Shown here: in pieces, positions 35,801 to 44,510 of the stretch | How positions within the stretch are numbered: position 1 is the stretch's first letter | Layout of the letters: each line of letters opens with the position of its first letter | Translations under genes and position numbers: made by a program | Assembly: GCF_028288225.1 (NCBI RefSeq) | Contig: NZ_JAQBOC010000003.1 | Coordinates: 124,001 to 188,000, forward strand | From: Mucilaginibacter sp. | Lineage (GTDB): Bacteria > Bacteroidota > Bacteroidia > Sphingobacteriales > Sphingobacteriaceae | DNA: 64,000 bases | Reading direction: 5' to 3' | The notes under the pieces: generated by a model | What the model was told of the DNA's origin: nothing | Seen by the model: only the letters and a program-made list of their open reading frames with translations | Database searches by the model: none

Positions 35801-37492
35801 ATGAACTTGAAAACCCTTTCTTATGGCGATTACGCTGTGTTTCTTGTCTACTTTGTAATCGTATCTCTTTATGGCTGGTGGGTCTACAAGCGTAAAAACA
35901 AAAGTGATGGTACTTCCAAAGGTTATTTTTTAGCTGAAGGTTCATTAACATGGTGGGCGATAGGTGCATCGTTGATCGCTTCGAATATCTCGGCCGAGCA
36001 GATGGTGGGGATGAGCGGTTCGGGTTTTAAGATGGGGCTGGCCATTAGTACCTACGAGTGGATGGCCGCTGCTACATTGGTTATTGTAGCTATATTTTTT
36101 ATACCTGTTTATCTTAAAAATAAAATAGCCACTATGCCGCAGTTTCTTCACCAGCGGTATAATGGTACAGTAGCCATGATCATGGCTATATTCTGGCTGA
36201 TGTTGTATATCGTTGTGAACCTTATGTCGATACTTTATTTGGGCGGGGTGGCAATAGCAGGTATATCGGGATTAGATCTGAAACTGGTAATTTTTTTATT
36301 AGCCGTTTTTTCAATATTTATCACGTTGGGCGGTATGAAGGTTATTGGCTATACCGATGTTATACAAGTGTTTTTCCTTGTATTGGGGGGGCTGGCAGCT
36401 ACTTATATCGCACTTCATTTAATAAGTGAAAAATCTGGCACAACAGGTCTTTGGAATGGGTTTAAATTGCTGCGTACAGAGGCCAGTGATCACTTCCAAA
36501 TGATCTTTAAGAAGGATAATGCAAATTATCTCGACTTGCCTGGCCTTTCGGTACTTATTGGCGGTATGTGGATCACCAATTTAAATTACTGGGGTTGTAA
36601 TCAATACATAACACAAAGGGCGCTTGGTGCAGATCTTAAAACAGCCCGGGCAGGTATTCTTTTCGCAGCTTTCCTGAAGTTGCTTATGCCGGTGATTGTT
36701 GTATTGCCGGGGATAGCAGCTTATGTGCTTTATCAGAAGGGTATGTTTCACCAGGAAATGTTAAGTTCAAAAGGTGTTTTAGATGTTAATAAAGCTTATC
36801 CATCGATTCTTAATTTGCTGCCGAACTACCTGAAAGGGCTTTCATTTGCAGCGCTGACAGCAGCTATTGTGGCATCTTTAGCAGGTAAAGCTAATAGCAT
36901 AGCTACTATATTTACATTAGACATATACAAAAAGGCGATAAATACTAAGGCATCGGAGAAGAATATGGTCAATACAGGTAAAATAGCTGTAGTGGTTGCA
37001 ATGGTATTAGGCGTTTTACTATCTTTTGTAATTGGAGATATGCTGATGGGCGAAGGAAAACAGGGCTTCCAATACATACAGGAGTACACAGGCTTTGTTT
37101 CGCCAGGCATCTTTGCCATGTTTATTTTAGGTTTCTTCTGGAAAAAGGCAACTTCAAACGCTGCATTGTTCGCCACCATTGGCGGTTTAGGGTTCGCTAT
37201 AGTATTTAAGTTTTTGCCCTACTGGACTAACCTTTCCTTCTTACAGCCATTTGGCTTTTCAAAACTGAATGGCGATGGTGTATATGAAATTCCTTTTTTG
37301 GATAGGATGGGCTTTGTTTTTGTCATCTGTATAGTAGGTATGTATATCATATCAATGATTGAAAATGCTAAAGGCTTACGGACAAACGGTTTAGAAGTAG
37401 ACGTGAAAATGTTTAAAACGGACAGAGGCTTCGCAATTGGAGCCATAGTAATCGCTGTTATTCTTACGTTCTTATATACAGTTTTCTGGTAA
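35801..37492 (+). CDS. Sodium/solute symporter (SSS family), probable xylose transporter
   Basis: The 563-residue inner-membrane protein has about 14 transmembrane helices and matches the sodium:sugar cotransporters related to Vibrio vSGLT. Typical segments are YFLAEGSLTWWAIGASLIASNISAEQMVGMSGSG (TM1-2, with sodium-site residues), GGMKVIGYTDVIQV, and MWITNLNYWGCNQYITQRALGA. It is the last gene of the xylB-xylA operon, 45 bases after xylA and followed by a strong terminator. Xylose as substrate is inferred from that context. Confidence 0.92.
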   Translation: MNLKTLSYGDYAVFLVYFVIVSLYGWWVYKRKNKSDGTSKGYFLAEGSLTWWAIGASLIASNISAEQMVGMSGSGFKMGLAISTYEWMAAATLVIVAIFFIPVYLKNKIATMPQFLHQRYNGTVAMIMAIFWLMLYIVVNLMSILYLGGVAIAGISGLDLKLVIFLLAVFSIFITLGGMKVIGYTDVIQVFFLVLGGLAATYIALHLISEKSGTTGLWNGFKLLRTEASDHFQMIFKKDNANYLDLPGLSVLIGGMWITNLNYWGCNQYITQRALGADLKTARAGILFAAFLKLLMPVIVVLPGIAAYVLYQKGMFHQEMLSSKGVLDVNKAYPSILNLLPNYLKGLSFAALTAAIVASLAGKANSIATIFTLDIYKKAINTKASEKNMVNTGKIAVVVAMVLGVLLSFVIGDMLMGEGKQGFQYIQEYTGFVSPGIFAMFILGFFWKKATSNAALFATIGGLGFAIVFKFLPYWTNLSFLQPFGFSKLNGDGVYEIPFLDRMGFVFVICIVGMYIISMIENAKGLRTNGLEVDVKMFKTDRGFAIGAIVIAVILTFLYTVFW

Positions 37493-37507
37493 GAAGCAAA
37501 AATTCGT

Positions 37508-37545
37508 AAAAAAAGCGATGGGTTCCAAACTCATCGCTTTTTTTT
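37508..37545 (+). terminator. Rho-independent terminator of the xylose operon
   Basis: AAAAAAAGCGATG and CATCGCTTTTTTT form a 13-bp stem around an 11-base loop, 16 bases after the symporter stop. The symmetrical A and T runs could let it work in both directions. Confidence 0.92.
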
Positions 37546-37680
37546 ATGAATCAATCCCTCTGGCTCGCAGCCAATAATCATGCAGAGGGGTTGACACCAA
37601 AGGTTAACAGTAAAATCTTCTTCATTTTTTGATCATGTACGCCAAGATAATCCTATTTTTATCGCAAATAATTAAATATA

Positions 37681-38868
37681 ATGTTCAGTAATTTAGAACA
37701 AACTTTTCGCTGGTATGGTCCGTCTGATCCTGTTACGTTAACAGCCATAAGTCAAACCGGTGCAACAGGGGTGGTAAATGCACTTCACCACATCCCAAGT
37801 GGTGAGGTGTGGAGTTTGGATGAGATAGAGACACGTAAAAATATTATTCTTGCTGCCGGCCTTACGTGGTCAGTAGTAGAAAGTGTAAACATTCACGAAA
37901 GCATAAAAACAGCTTCGGCCCGGCGTGATGAATACATTGAGAAATATATAACCACGCTTAAAAACCTGTATAAAGCAAACATTAAAACTGTGTGCTATAA
38001 CTTTATGCCGGTGTTGGACTGGACCCGGACCGATATTGATTACCGCCTGCCAAACGGTGCATCAGCCTTACGCTTTCATGCCCCGGCCCTGGCTGCGTTT
38101 GATCTTTATATCCTTGAACGTGAAGCAGCATTTGATGAGTTTAATGAGAATCAGCAAAAAGCAGCAAAAAACTATTTAGATAGTATTGATGACGATGCCA
38201 AAAAAGCATTGGTTAAAAATGTGATGGCCGGTTTGCCGGGCACCGATAAAGTTTTAACAATTGATGAATTTAAAAGCCACCTTGAAAAATATAAGGATGT
38301 TGATGCTGCAACACTTAAACAAAACCTGGCTTATTTTTTACGAGCAATAATCCCTTGGGCTGAAGAACTCGGCATAAAAATGTGCATCCACCCTGATGAT
38401 CCGCCATTCCCGATCTTTGGTTTGCCTCGCGTTATATCAACAGAAGCTGATTTGGAGTTTGTTGTAAACGCAGCTCCATCTGATAGCAATGGGCTCACTT
38501 TTTGTACCGGCTCACTGGGGGCAAGAGCAGATAATGATCTGCCCGGGATAATTGACCGCTTGGGTAAACATATCCATTTCCTGCATTTGCGTAATGTACA
38601 GCGCGAAGCCGACGGCAGCTTTTATGAAGCCAACCATTTGGGCGGCAGTTCAGATATGTATGCGGTTATGAAAAGCGTGATCCTTGAACAAAAGCGGCGT
38701 GCCGATAGCGGGAGGGAAGATGTAGCCATCCCTATGCGCCCCGACCATGGCCATAAGCTGCTGGACGATTTTAGGTATAACACCTTCCCCGGCTATTCAG
38801 CAATCGGAAGATTGAAGGGTTTGGCAGAGTTGAGGGGGTTGGAAATGGGCATAAAAAGAAGTTTATAG
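37681..38868 (+). CDS. uxuA: Mannonate dehydratase
   Basis: The 395-residue cytoplasmic enzyme dehydrates D-mannonate to 2-keto-3-deoxygluconate in hexuronate catabolism. It matches the UxuA family throughout: FRWYGPSDPVTLTAISQTGATGVV, YNFMPVLDWTRTDIDY, CIHPDDPPFPIFGLPR, FCTGSLGARADNDL, and RPDHGH near the C-terminus with metal-binding residues. Following the xylose operon it suggests use of glucuronoxylan-type material, although uxuB and the uronate isomerase are not in the window. A TTTG-N22-TATTTTTA arrangement upstream is a weak promoter candidate. Confidence 0.96.
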   Translation: MFSNLEQTFRWYGPSDPVTLTAISQTGATGVVNALHHIPSGEVWSLDEIETRKNIILAAGLTWSVVESVNIHESIKTASARRDEYIEKYITTLKNLYKANIKTVCYNFMPVLDWTRTDIDYRLPNGASALRFHAPALAAFDLYILEREAAFDEFNENQQKAAKNYLDSIDDDAKKALVKNVMAGLPGTDKVLTIDEFKSHLEKYKDVDAATLKQNLAYFLRAIIPWAEELGIKMCIHPDDPPFPIFGLPRVISTEADLEFVVNAAPSDSNGLTFCTGSLGARADNDLPGIIDRLGKHIHFLHLRNVQREADGSFYEANHLGGSSDMYAVMKSVILEQKRRADSGREDVAIPMRPDHGHKLLDDFRYNTFPGYSAIGRLKGLAELRGLEMGIKRSL

Positions 38869-38874
38869 ATTCTT

Positions 38875-38944
38875 GTAGAGACACAATACTTTGTGTCTCT
38901 GAATACTATTTTTACGCTGGAGACACAAAGTATTGTGTCTCTAC
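38875..38944. repeat. REP-like palindrome doublet, copy C
   Basis: Two hairpins of stem GACACAA / TTGTGTC in inverted orientation with outer GTAGA / TCTAC. Compared with copies A and B, G-C pairs are replaced by A-T pairs on both strands of the stem. It starts seven bases after the uxuA stop. Confidence 0.9.
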
Positions 38945-39105
38945 GATCCGGATAGGACGTTTCCTTCAAACGCTCCACTAACAGGATATCACATTTTTTT
39001 CAATATGCAGCTGGTGACTTCTATCCGGTTCACTTTGTTTTTGTTATCCGACTCGGGTTGCAGCTACCATGAACTATGATATATCAATCATAAACAAACA
39101 CCCAC

Positions 39106-39843
39106 TCAATAAAAATCCAAACTCCCGTCGTCATTAACCGAGCATCGTATAAAGATCCGGGCCAATATAGGCTGGCGATTTAGGGTTGCGGGGATAAATT
39201 GTTTATCGCTTTCACTAAATAAGCCGACTGAAAGGTTAATTGTTTGGGTATACTGGTATGCTTTTGAAAATAAATGAACCTTATAATCGGCCAGCCTTCC
39301 GCCCGGACTTATCAATAGCTCAACCACTGCGTCAAAATAATCCATATTAATACCGTAGGTATCAAATGGCACTTTAAATATATTTATATAGGGGATAAGT
39401 CCATAATATGTACCCCCAATTTTAAGCGGCCTGGTAAGTCTGTCGGTTGGTGTTATGTTGCCATCAAACTTGAATTGAATATCTGTCGATGTGTCTAATG
39501 GCGCCTCATATAGAAACTCGTTTTTATCAAAATCGTATTTCTCATTCAGTTTGCCTTCTTCGTCATAAAAGGTCCAGATCCCGACTCTTTCACCTTTATT
39601 ATAATCGCCCCGGGCTATTAATGTCCTGCGTTTATAAAATGCCTTGTAAGCTCCAACCCTTGTTTTTTCATCGGTTTTAAGTACCTTATACCGTTCAATA
39701 ACCGAATTGGATAGCCAGTTTTTTTTGTCGACAGTATCCTGGGCAAAACAATTACTTATATATAACAGGCTTATAATTAAAAATGAGCAGTATTTCACAT
39801 CAATTGGTTTCAGCCAATATAAAACATGTGAAATTAAATTCAA
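39106..39843 (-). CDS. Exported hypothetical protein with MORN/YwqK-like segment
   Basis: The 245-residue protein has a hydrophobic N-terminal segment ending SNCFAQ that should act as a signal peptide. A single YwqK/MORN-like unit (RGDYNKGERVGIWTFYDEEGKL, about residues 72-100) follows, then a beta-rich C-terminal half without cysteine pairs that loosely resembles TonB-type energy-transducer ends (SPGGRLADYKV, RIFIRCSVNDDGSL). It lies just downstream of the large outer-membrane barrel gene, 18 bases away, so the two are probably cotranscribed and work at the envelope. Function is unknown. Confidence 0.7.
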   Translation of the reverse strand: MNLISHVLYWLKPIDVKYCSFLIISLLYISNCFAQDTVDKKNWLSNSVIERYKVLKTDEKTRVGAYKAFYKRRTLIARGDYNKGERVGIWTFYDEEGKLNEKYDFDKNEFLYEAPLDTSTDIQFKFDGNITPTDRLTRPLKIGGTYYGLIPYINIFKVPFDTYGINMDYFDAVVELLISPGGRLADYKVHLFSKAYQYTQTINLSVGLFSESDKQFIPATLNRQPILARIFIRCSVNDDGSLDFY

Positions 39844-39861
39844 AAAATAAAATGAAGAAGC

Positions 39862-42678
39862 TTATCCATTACCTCTTCCGCCGCCGCCACCAAAGCCTCC
39901 GCCTCTGCGGCCGCCACCGCCACGGCCTCCCTTTTGCGAACCGGCAAATTTTTGCAGGCGCAGGGTAAACGACAGCATAAAATACCTGCCAAGCCGGTTT
40001 GTACGGGTATCAATTATCTGGTTGCCGCTTACCGTACGGCTCACCCCAGTGTTTTCATTAAAAAGGTCGAACGCCTGGAAACGGAACGAGGCAATGTTCT
40101 TTTTCAAAAACTGGTATTCAACATATGAGCTTAAAAGGGTGGGATTGGCTTTTACCGTACTGCTGAAACCCTGGTTTATAGTTTGGGTAAGGTTATAACC
40201 TAATATCCAGTTATAAAAAAAATAGTTACGTCCGTCTAAGCCAACTGTCCATGTTTTGGCATTGGTATTTATTGACGATGGCAGGCTGTATTTGGTGTTA
40301 TTAATGCTGTAATTGCCGCTTATTTCGGTATCCATCACACTGTCAATATCAACCCGCAGTTTTGCACCCTGGTTTAAAACCCAGTTTTTACCGAGGTTCC
40401 GCTGATCTTCAATGTATGATATGTTGTTGTTATAAGAGGCGCCTCCGTTTAGCGTTACTGTGAATTTGCGGTTATCAAAAGGTTTTGAAAAGGCATAATT
40501 ACCATTCATGGAGTAATAGCCATTGGTGTTTAAATAATGGGTTTCTTGTTTGGTACTTGTTGAAATGGTGCCACCCGTGCCACCGGTTGCTGTATTTGAA
40601 ACTACCGGCGCAGTGTTAGCAACAATTTGATCTTCAATGGTGTTAAAGCTCAGATTGGTGAATAATGAATTTCCGCTGGCTATATCGAACTGGTTATACC
40701 TTAAATTAATACTATTGCTGAAGGATGGCTTCAGATCAGGATTTCCATAAACTACATTTTGCGGGTTCGAATAGTCAGGCTGGATCTGCAACTGTGAAAA
40801 ACTTGGCTGACTGCTGTTACCGCTATAATTAATAGTAAGCGAATGGTTTCTTTCAAAATTATAAACAAACCTTGCTGTCGGCACAAAATTAAAGGTATTG
40901 GTTGATGTATGAAAATCGTGTGATTCGCCGGTTAACGTTGCCGGTTGTGCAGAGATCCCCACCGTATAGTTATATTTAGCCTTTACACCCCGCAGATTAA
41001 CGCCAAAGCGATTGGTAATAAACTGATAATTATATAGGGTGCTCAATGAATCAACATAAGTTTGTGCGCCGGTTTGCGGATCTATCCGGTAGTTATACCG
41101 GTTATTATCGGTATTGGTATAGCTGTAGGTATAGTTAGCTTCAAGATAGGTGGTTTTACCCAGTGGTTCAAGATAAGAAAGGTGAACGTTAAACCTGTTT
41201 GAATTGCTGTTGGTATTTATTTGCTGGTATAAAGCGTCTACTATACTATCCTGAACAGTAGTGTATTTATCATTAAAATCCTGGCCGTTATTGGTATAGG
41301 TGTAACTGGCATTTATACTAAAATTACGCCCCTTTTTCTTAAACTTATGATTGAAAAGAATAGAAGCGCCGCCGCTGGGTGCTGATGAATTGGTTAATGA
41401 ATACTCGGTACCGTTAACTGTTGCTCCGTTCCGCATATTATTGAATATATCGGTATTGTTATCATTTGATGTGCCGTATGAAAAATTGGGATTGAATTTT
41501 AAATAGTTTAAAGTATCTGGCTTATACTCCATATTAAAATCAAAACGATGATTGATGCTGTGGTTCTGATCGGTAGTGTTATCATTATTTATTAGCGAGC
41601 CCGATTGAAAAACATCCTGCTGCAGCGACGTACTGGTTGTTTTGGTGTTTTTATCTGCATAGCTATAGCTTCCGTAAACGGTTATTTTTTTACCCCAGGC
41701 ATCCCGGTAGTTTAGCCCCAATGATTTATTATCTGTTATACCATTAGCCGTACTAACCCCACTTCCGCCGCTGCCACCTCCTCCACCAGAACGCCCCGAT
41801 CTTCCGCCGCTTCCTCCTGCCTGGTTCAGGTTAAATGCATTAGTGTTGTTATTATTAACTGTTCCAAGTAATGATATTTGCTGGTCATTATTAAATTCAT
41901 TAGCAGATAGCTTGGTCTGGTAACGCCCGTCATTCCCGGCGCCTATGGTACCTTGCCCAAACTGGCCCTTCTTTTTGCCTTTTTGTATGGTGATGTTTAA
42001 AATTTTATCCGGATCGCCGGTTTTAATACCTGTTAAATTTGCCTGATCGCCATAGTCGTCAATAACCTGGATGCTTTCAACTATATCTGCAGGCAGGTTT
42101 TGTGTAGCTGTTTGTACATCACCGGTAAAATAATCCTTTCCATCAACCCTTACCTTTGTTACCTGCTTGCCATGTGCCGTAACATTGCCGTTAGCATCAA
42201 CACTAACCCCCGGAAGCTTTTTCAGCAGGTCTTCCACCGGTGACCCTTCCCGTACTTTGTAAGCGCTTGCCTTATATTCAATAGTGTCCTCTTTAATAGT
42301 TATTGGTATTACAGCATTTACTGTAACCATATTAAGCATATTAGTTTGTACTTTTAGCTTAATGGGGTCAAGCTTAATTGGTTTTGTGCCATTGTCCATA
42401 ACGTAACGGCGTGTAAAAGGCTCATAGCCAATGCCGGTGACTGTTATTTTAAAGTTTTTTGAAGTAACTATCGGGAAATCATAAATGCCTTTTAAATTAG
42501 TGGTTACAGTAACACTGTCATTAACTGATGTAAGCTTAACATTAACAGCAGGCACAGTTCCTGTGCTGTCAACAATAGTCCCGAACACCTCTCGTGATGG
42601 TGGTTTGGATGATTGCTGGGCAAAGGCTGCAGTGCAAAGCAGGCATAAAAAAAGAAACGAAAATAGGGGTGTTTTCAT
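39862..42678 (-). CDS. TonB-dependent-receptor-like outer membrane protein (OMP_b-brl_3 type)
   Basis: This protein of about 938 residues has a signal peptide (CTAAFAQQ), a carboxypeptidase-regulatory-like domain (about 28-110, GTIVDSTGTVPAVNV), a plug domain (PVEDLLKKLPGVSVDANG, VRVDGKDYFTGD) and a long barrel with an OMP_b-brl_3 C-terminal part. The last 25 residues are glycine/arginine-rich (for example GGRRGGGFGGGGG), unusual after a barrel. I start at the ATG at 42678, which directly precedes the signal; an ATG eight codons earlier is in frame. Unlike SusC it has no SusD partner, so substrate or role is open. Confidence 0.9.
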   Translation of the reverse strand: MKTPLFSFLFLCLLCTAAFAQQSSKPPSREVFGTIVDSTGTVPAVNVKLTSVNDSVTVTTNLKGIYDFPIVTSKNFKITVTGIGYEPFTRRYVMDNGTKPIKLDPIKLKVQTNMLNMVTVNAVIPITIKEDTIEYKASAYKVREGSPVEDLLKKLPGVSVDANGNVTAHGKQVTKVRVDGKDYFTGDVQTATQNLPADIVESIQVIDDYGDQANLTGIKTGDPDKILNITIQKGKKKGQFGQGTIGAGNDGRYQTKLSANEFNNDQQISLLGTVNNNNTNAFNLNQAGGSGGRSGRSGGGGGSGGSGVSTANGITDNKSLGLNYRDAWGKKITVYGSYSYADKNTKTTSTSLQQDVFQSGSLINNDNTTDQNHSINHRFDFNMEYKPDTLNYLKFNPNFSYGTSNDNNTDIFNNMRNGATVNGTEYSLTNSSAPSGGASILFNHKFKKKGRNFSINASYTYTNNGQDFNDKYTTVQDSIVDALYQQINTNSNSNRFNVHLSYLEPLGKTTYLEANYTYSYTNTDNNRYNYRIDPQTGAQTYVDSLSTLYNYQFITNRFGVNLRGVKAKYNYTVGISAQPATLTGESHDFHTSTNTFNFVPTARFVYNFERNHSLTINYSGNSSQPSFSQLQIQPDYSNPQNVVYGNPDLKPSFSNSINLRYNQFDIASGNSLFTNLSFNTIEDQIVANTAPVVSNTATGGTGGTISTSTKQETHYLNTNGYYSMNGNYAFSKPFDNRKFTVTLNGGASYNNNISYIEDQRNLGKNWVLNQGAKLRVDIDSVMDTEISGNYSINNTKYSLPSSINTNAKTWTVGLDGRNYFFYNWILGYNLTQTINQGFSSTVKANPTLLSSYVEYQFLKKNIASFRFQAFDLFNENTGVSRTVSGNQIIDTRTNRLGRYFMLSFTLRLQKFAGSQKGGRGGGGRRGGGFGGGGGRGNG

Positions 42679-42742
42679 ATCAAAAGCATTTATTAACTGC
42701 ATCGACTATGAAGATAAGCCTATGGTTTAATAGTTATTCTCC

Positions 42743-42790
42743 TGTCATACAAATGTTGCATTATTGGCCCAGTGTCATGCAAATGTTGCA
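42743..42790. promoter_or_regulatory. Two 18-bp direct repeats upstream of the outer membrane barrel gene
   Basis: TGTCATACAAATGTTGCA (42743-42760) and TGTCATGCAAATGTTGCA (42773-42790) are repeated with one mismatch at a 30-bp period, close to three helical turns. They end 65 bases before the minus-strand gene. Spacing and position suit a tandem binding site for a regulator; none is identified. Confidence 0.6.
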
Positions 42791-43090
42791 GCTAATGAAT
42801 TTTAAATTATCGATTTAGTGAATTAGTAATTGAGTATTTTCAGAGTAAAAGCCCTGTTTCCTGCAATCTGAAATCTTTACAACAACTTTAACTCTTTCAA
42901 TATCTCCAATAGTTACAACTTTTCGATAGCTACAATCGTATAATGCCAGGGAGGTTGAAAGCTTATGTTTAATAATCATAAAGTAATTCCAATTTTTTTG
43001 CTGGTTTTTTTCGTTCCGGTTACATGTTTTTTAACCCTTCAAATCCTGCTCTGCAGTTCCGAAAGGCCATTTATGCAGACATTACCATGA
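42791..43090. other. Central part of the 547-bp divergent spacer
   Basis: AT-rich DNA without a plausible gene or RNA fold lies between the tandem 18-bp sites and the inverted repeat before the desaturase gene. I saw nothing further in it. Confidence 0.4.
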
Positions 43091-43131
43091 CAATCACAGA
43101 ATGACTAAATGTTAATTATTCATTGTGATTG
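43091..43131. promoter_or_regulatory. Inverted repeat upstream of the desaturase gene
   Basis: CAATCACA (43091-43098) and TGTGATTG (43124-43131) pair perfectly, and pairing extends loosely inward (GAATGA / TTCAT). It lies 95 bases before the ATG. It could be an operator or a leader hairpin. Confidence 0.45.
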
Positions 43132-43225
43132 TGTTTTAATTACTTTGGTTAATGAAATAATAACTACTTTACGGTGTTCTTACTATATATATAATTATAA
43201 ATTAAATTCTTTCCCTAATTAACTA

Positions 43226-44311
43226 ATGGCTTTTTTAAACACAGTGCTAGAACCACCGGCGTACGGGTGGAAAGATGAATTTGGCGACCTTGTAAAACCT
43301 ACCCAGGGTCAAATAGTAAAAGAATTTTTTTCGAGGCTGAACGTGTTTAAATGCAAAAAAAATTGGCTGTCTTTCCTAAGTTGGATGCTGATAGTGTTTT
43401 TGACGCCCTTTTTAGGCTTGTTCATATTTAAATATTTTTCAATAACCGGACTAATAGTTGCCTTTGTTTACAGTATGATAATCATGGGCACACATGGTAC
43501 AATATGGCATCACAGGTATTGCACTCACGGAGCTTATAAATTCAGCAATAAATTCTGGCGGTTTTTTACTCAAAACCTTACCCTGAAAATAATTCCCGAA
43601 GAGATTTATGCGGTTTCACATCACGTACACCATGCACTGTCTGATCAACCGGGTGATCCATATAATGCCCAGGGCGGCTTTCTCTACTGTTTCCTGGCCG
43701 ATGTAAATCATCAGCCAATAAACCGTAATATGAATGAAAAGGATTATGCAAAGTGTGTTAATTTAATGCAGCACACAGGTGTTACCACCAACACCTATAC
43801 ACAGTATAAAAAATGGGGCACGTTGGTAAGCCCTTTACGGACCATTATTGGTATAATATTAAACTGGGGTTTTTGGTTTACCGCTTTCTATTTAATAGGC
43901 GGCCCGGCTTTGGCCTGTGCTGTTTTTGGAGCTGCAGGCTTTTGGGCCGTTGGGGTGCGTACATTTAATTACGAAGGGCATGGCAAGGGCGAGGACAAAC
44001 GCAGGGATGGTGTAGATTATAATCGTAATGATATGTCGATAAACCAGATTTGGCCGGGCTTTGTTGCCGGCGAATGGCATAACAATCACCATTTATATCC
44101 TAAAAGTGCCCGTTCAGGTTTTAAACCCTACCAGGTTGATCTTGCATTTTATTATATTAAACTTTTAAGCCTTATTGGGGCTGTTAGTTCTTATCGCGAT
44201 TCAAAAAAAGAGTTTTATGCTGATCATTGCAAAGTGATTGTTGATAAAGTGATTGTTGATAATGAAAAAGATTTTGTAACGTCTGAAGAGAGTGTGCTGG
44301 TGACAGAATAG
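43226..44311 (+). CDS. Acyl-CoA / fatty acid desaturase
   Basis: The 361-residue inner-membrane di-iron enzyme introduces a double bond into acyl chains and so tunes membrane fluidity. Four hydrophobic helices and the three histidine boxes are visible: HHRYCTH after GTIW, SHHVHHALSD, and EWHNNHHLYP. This matches delta-9 type (stearoyl-CoA-like) desaturases. The C-terminal 30 residues are acidic and include a small repeat (VIVDKVIVDN). It is transcribed alone, with a strong terminator; an upstream inverted repeat may be its control site. Confidence 0.93.
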   Translation: MAFLNTVLEPPAYGWKDEFGDLVKPTQGQIVKEFFSRLNVFKCKKNWLSFLSWMLIVFLTPFLGLFIFKYFSITGLIVAFVYSMIIMGTHGTIWHHRYCTHGAYKFSNKFWRFFTQNLTLKIIPEEIYAVSHHVHHALSDQPGDPYNAQGGFLYCFLADVNHQPINRNMNEKDYAKCVNLMQHTGVTTNTYTQYKKWGTLVSPLRTIIGIILNWGFWFTAFYLIGGPALACAVFGAAGFWAVGVRTFNYEGHGKGEDKRRDGVDYNRNDMSINQIWPGFVAGEWHNNHHLYPKSARSGFKPYQVDLAFYYIKLLSLIGAVSSYRDSKKEFYADHCKVIVDKVIVDNEKDFVTSEESVLVTE

Positions 44312-44338
44312 TGCAACTCATAATTTAAAGATTTACGT

Positions 44339-44379
44339 AAAACAACAAAAGCCCCAAAATGAGGGGCTTTTGTTGTTTT
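44339..44379 (+). terminator. Rho-independent terminator of the desaturase gene
   Basis: AAAACAACAAAAGCCCC pairs with GGGGCTTTTGTTGTTTT over 17 bp around a short loop, ending in T-rich DNA. Confidence 0.93.
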
Positions 44380-44510
44380 ATAGCATAGTGTGTAACAATA
44401 TTATTTGATTTTATAGGAAAAATGGATTAATGTTAAAAAGTATTATACCATTTACAAATGGATTTTTAACTTAGTAAACCAATTACTAATCGTTAAACAC
44501 TAAATTTAAA

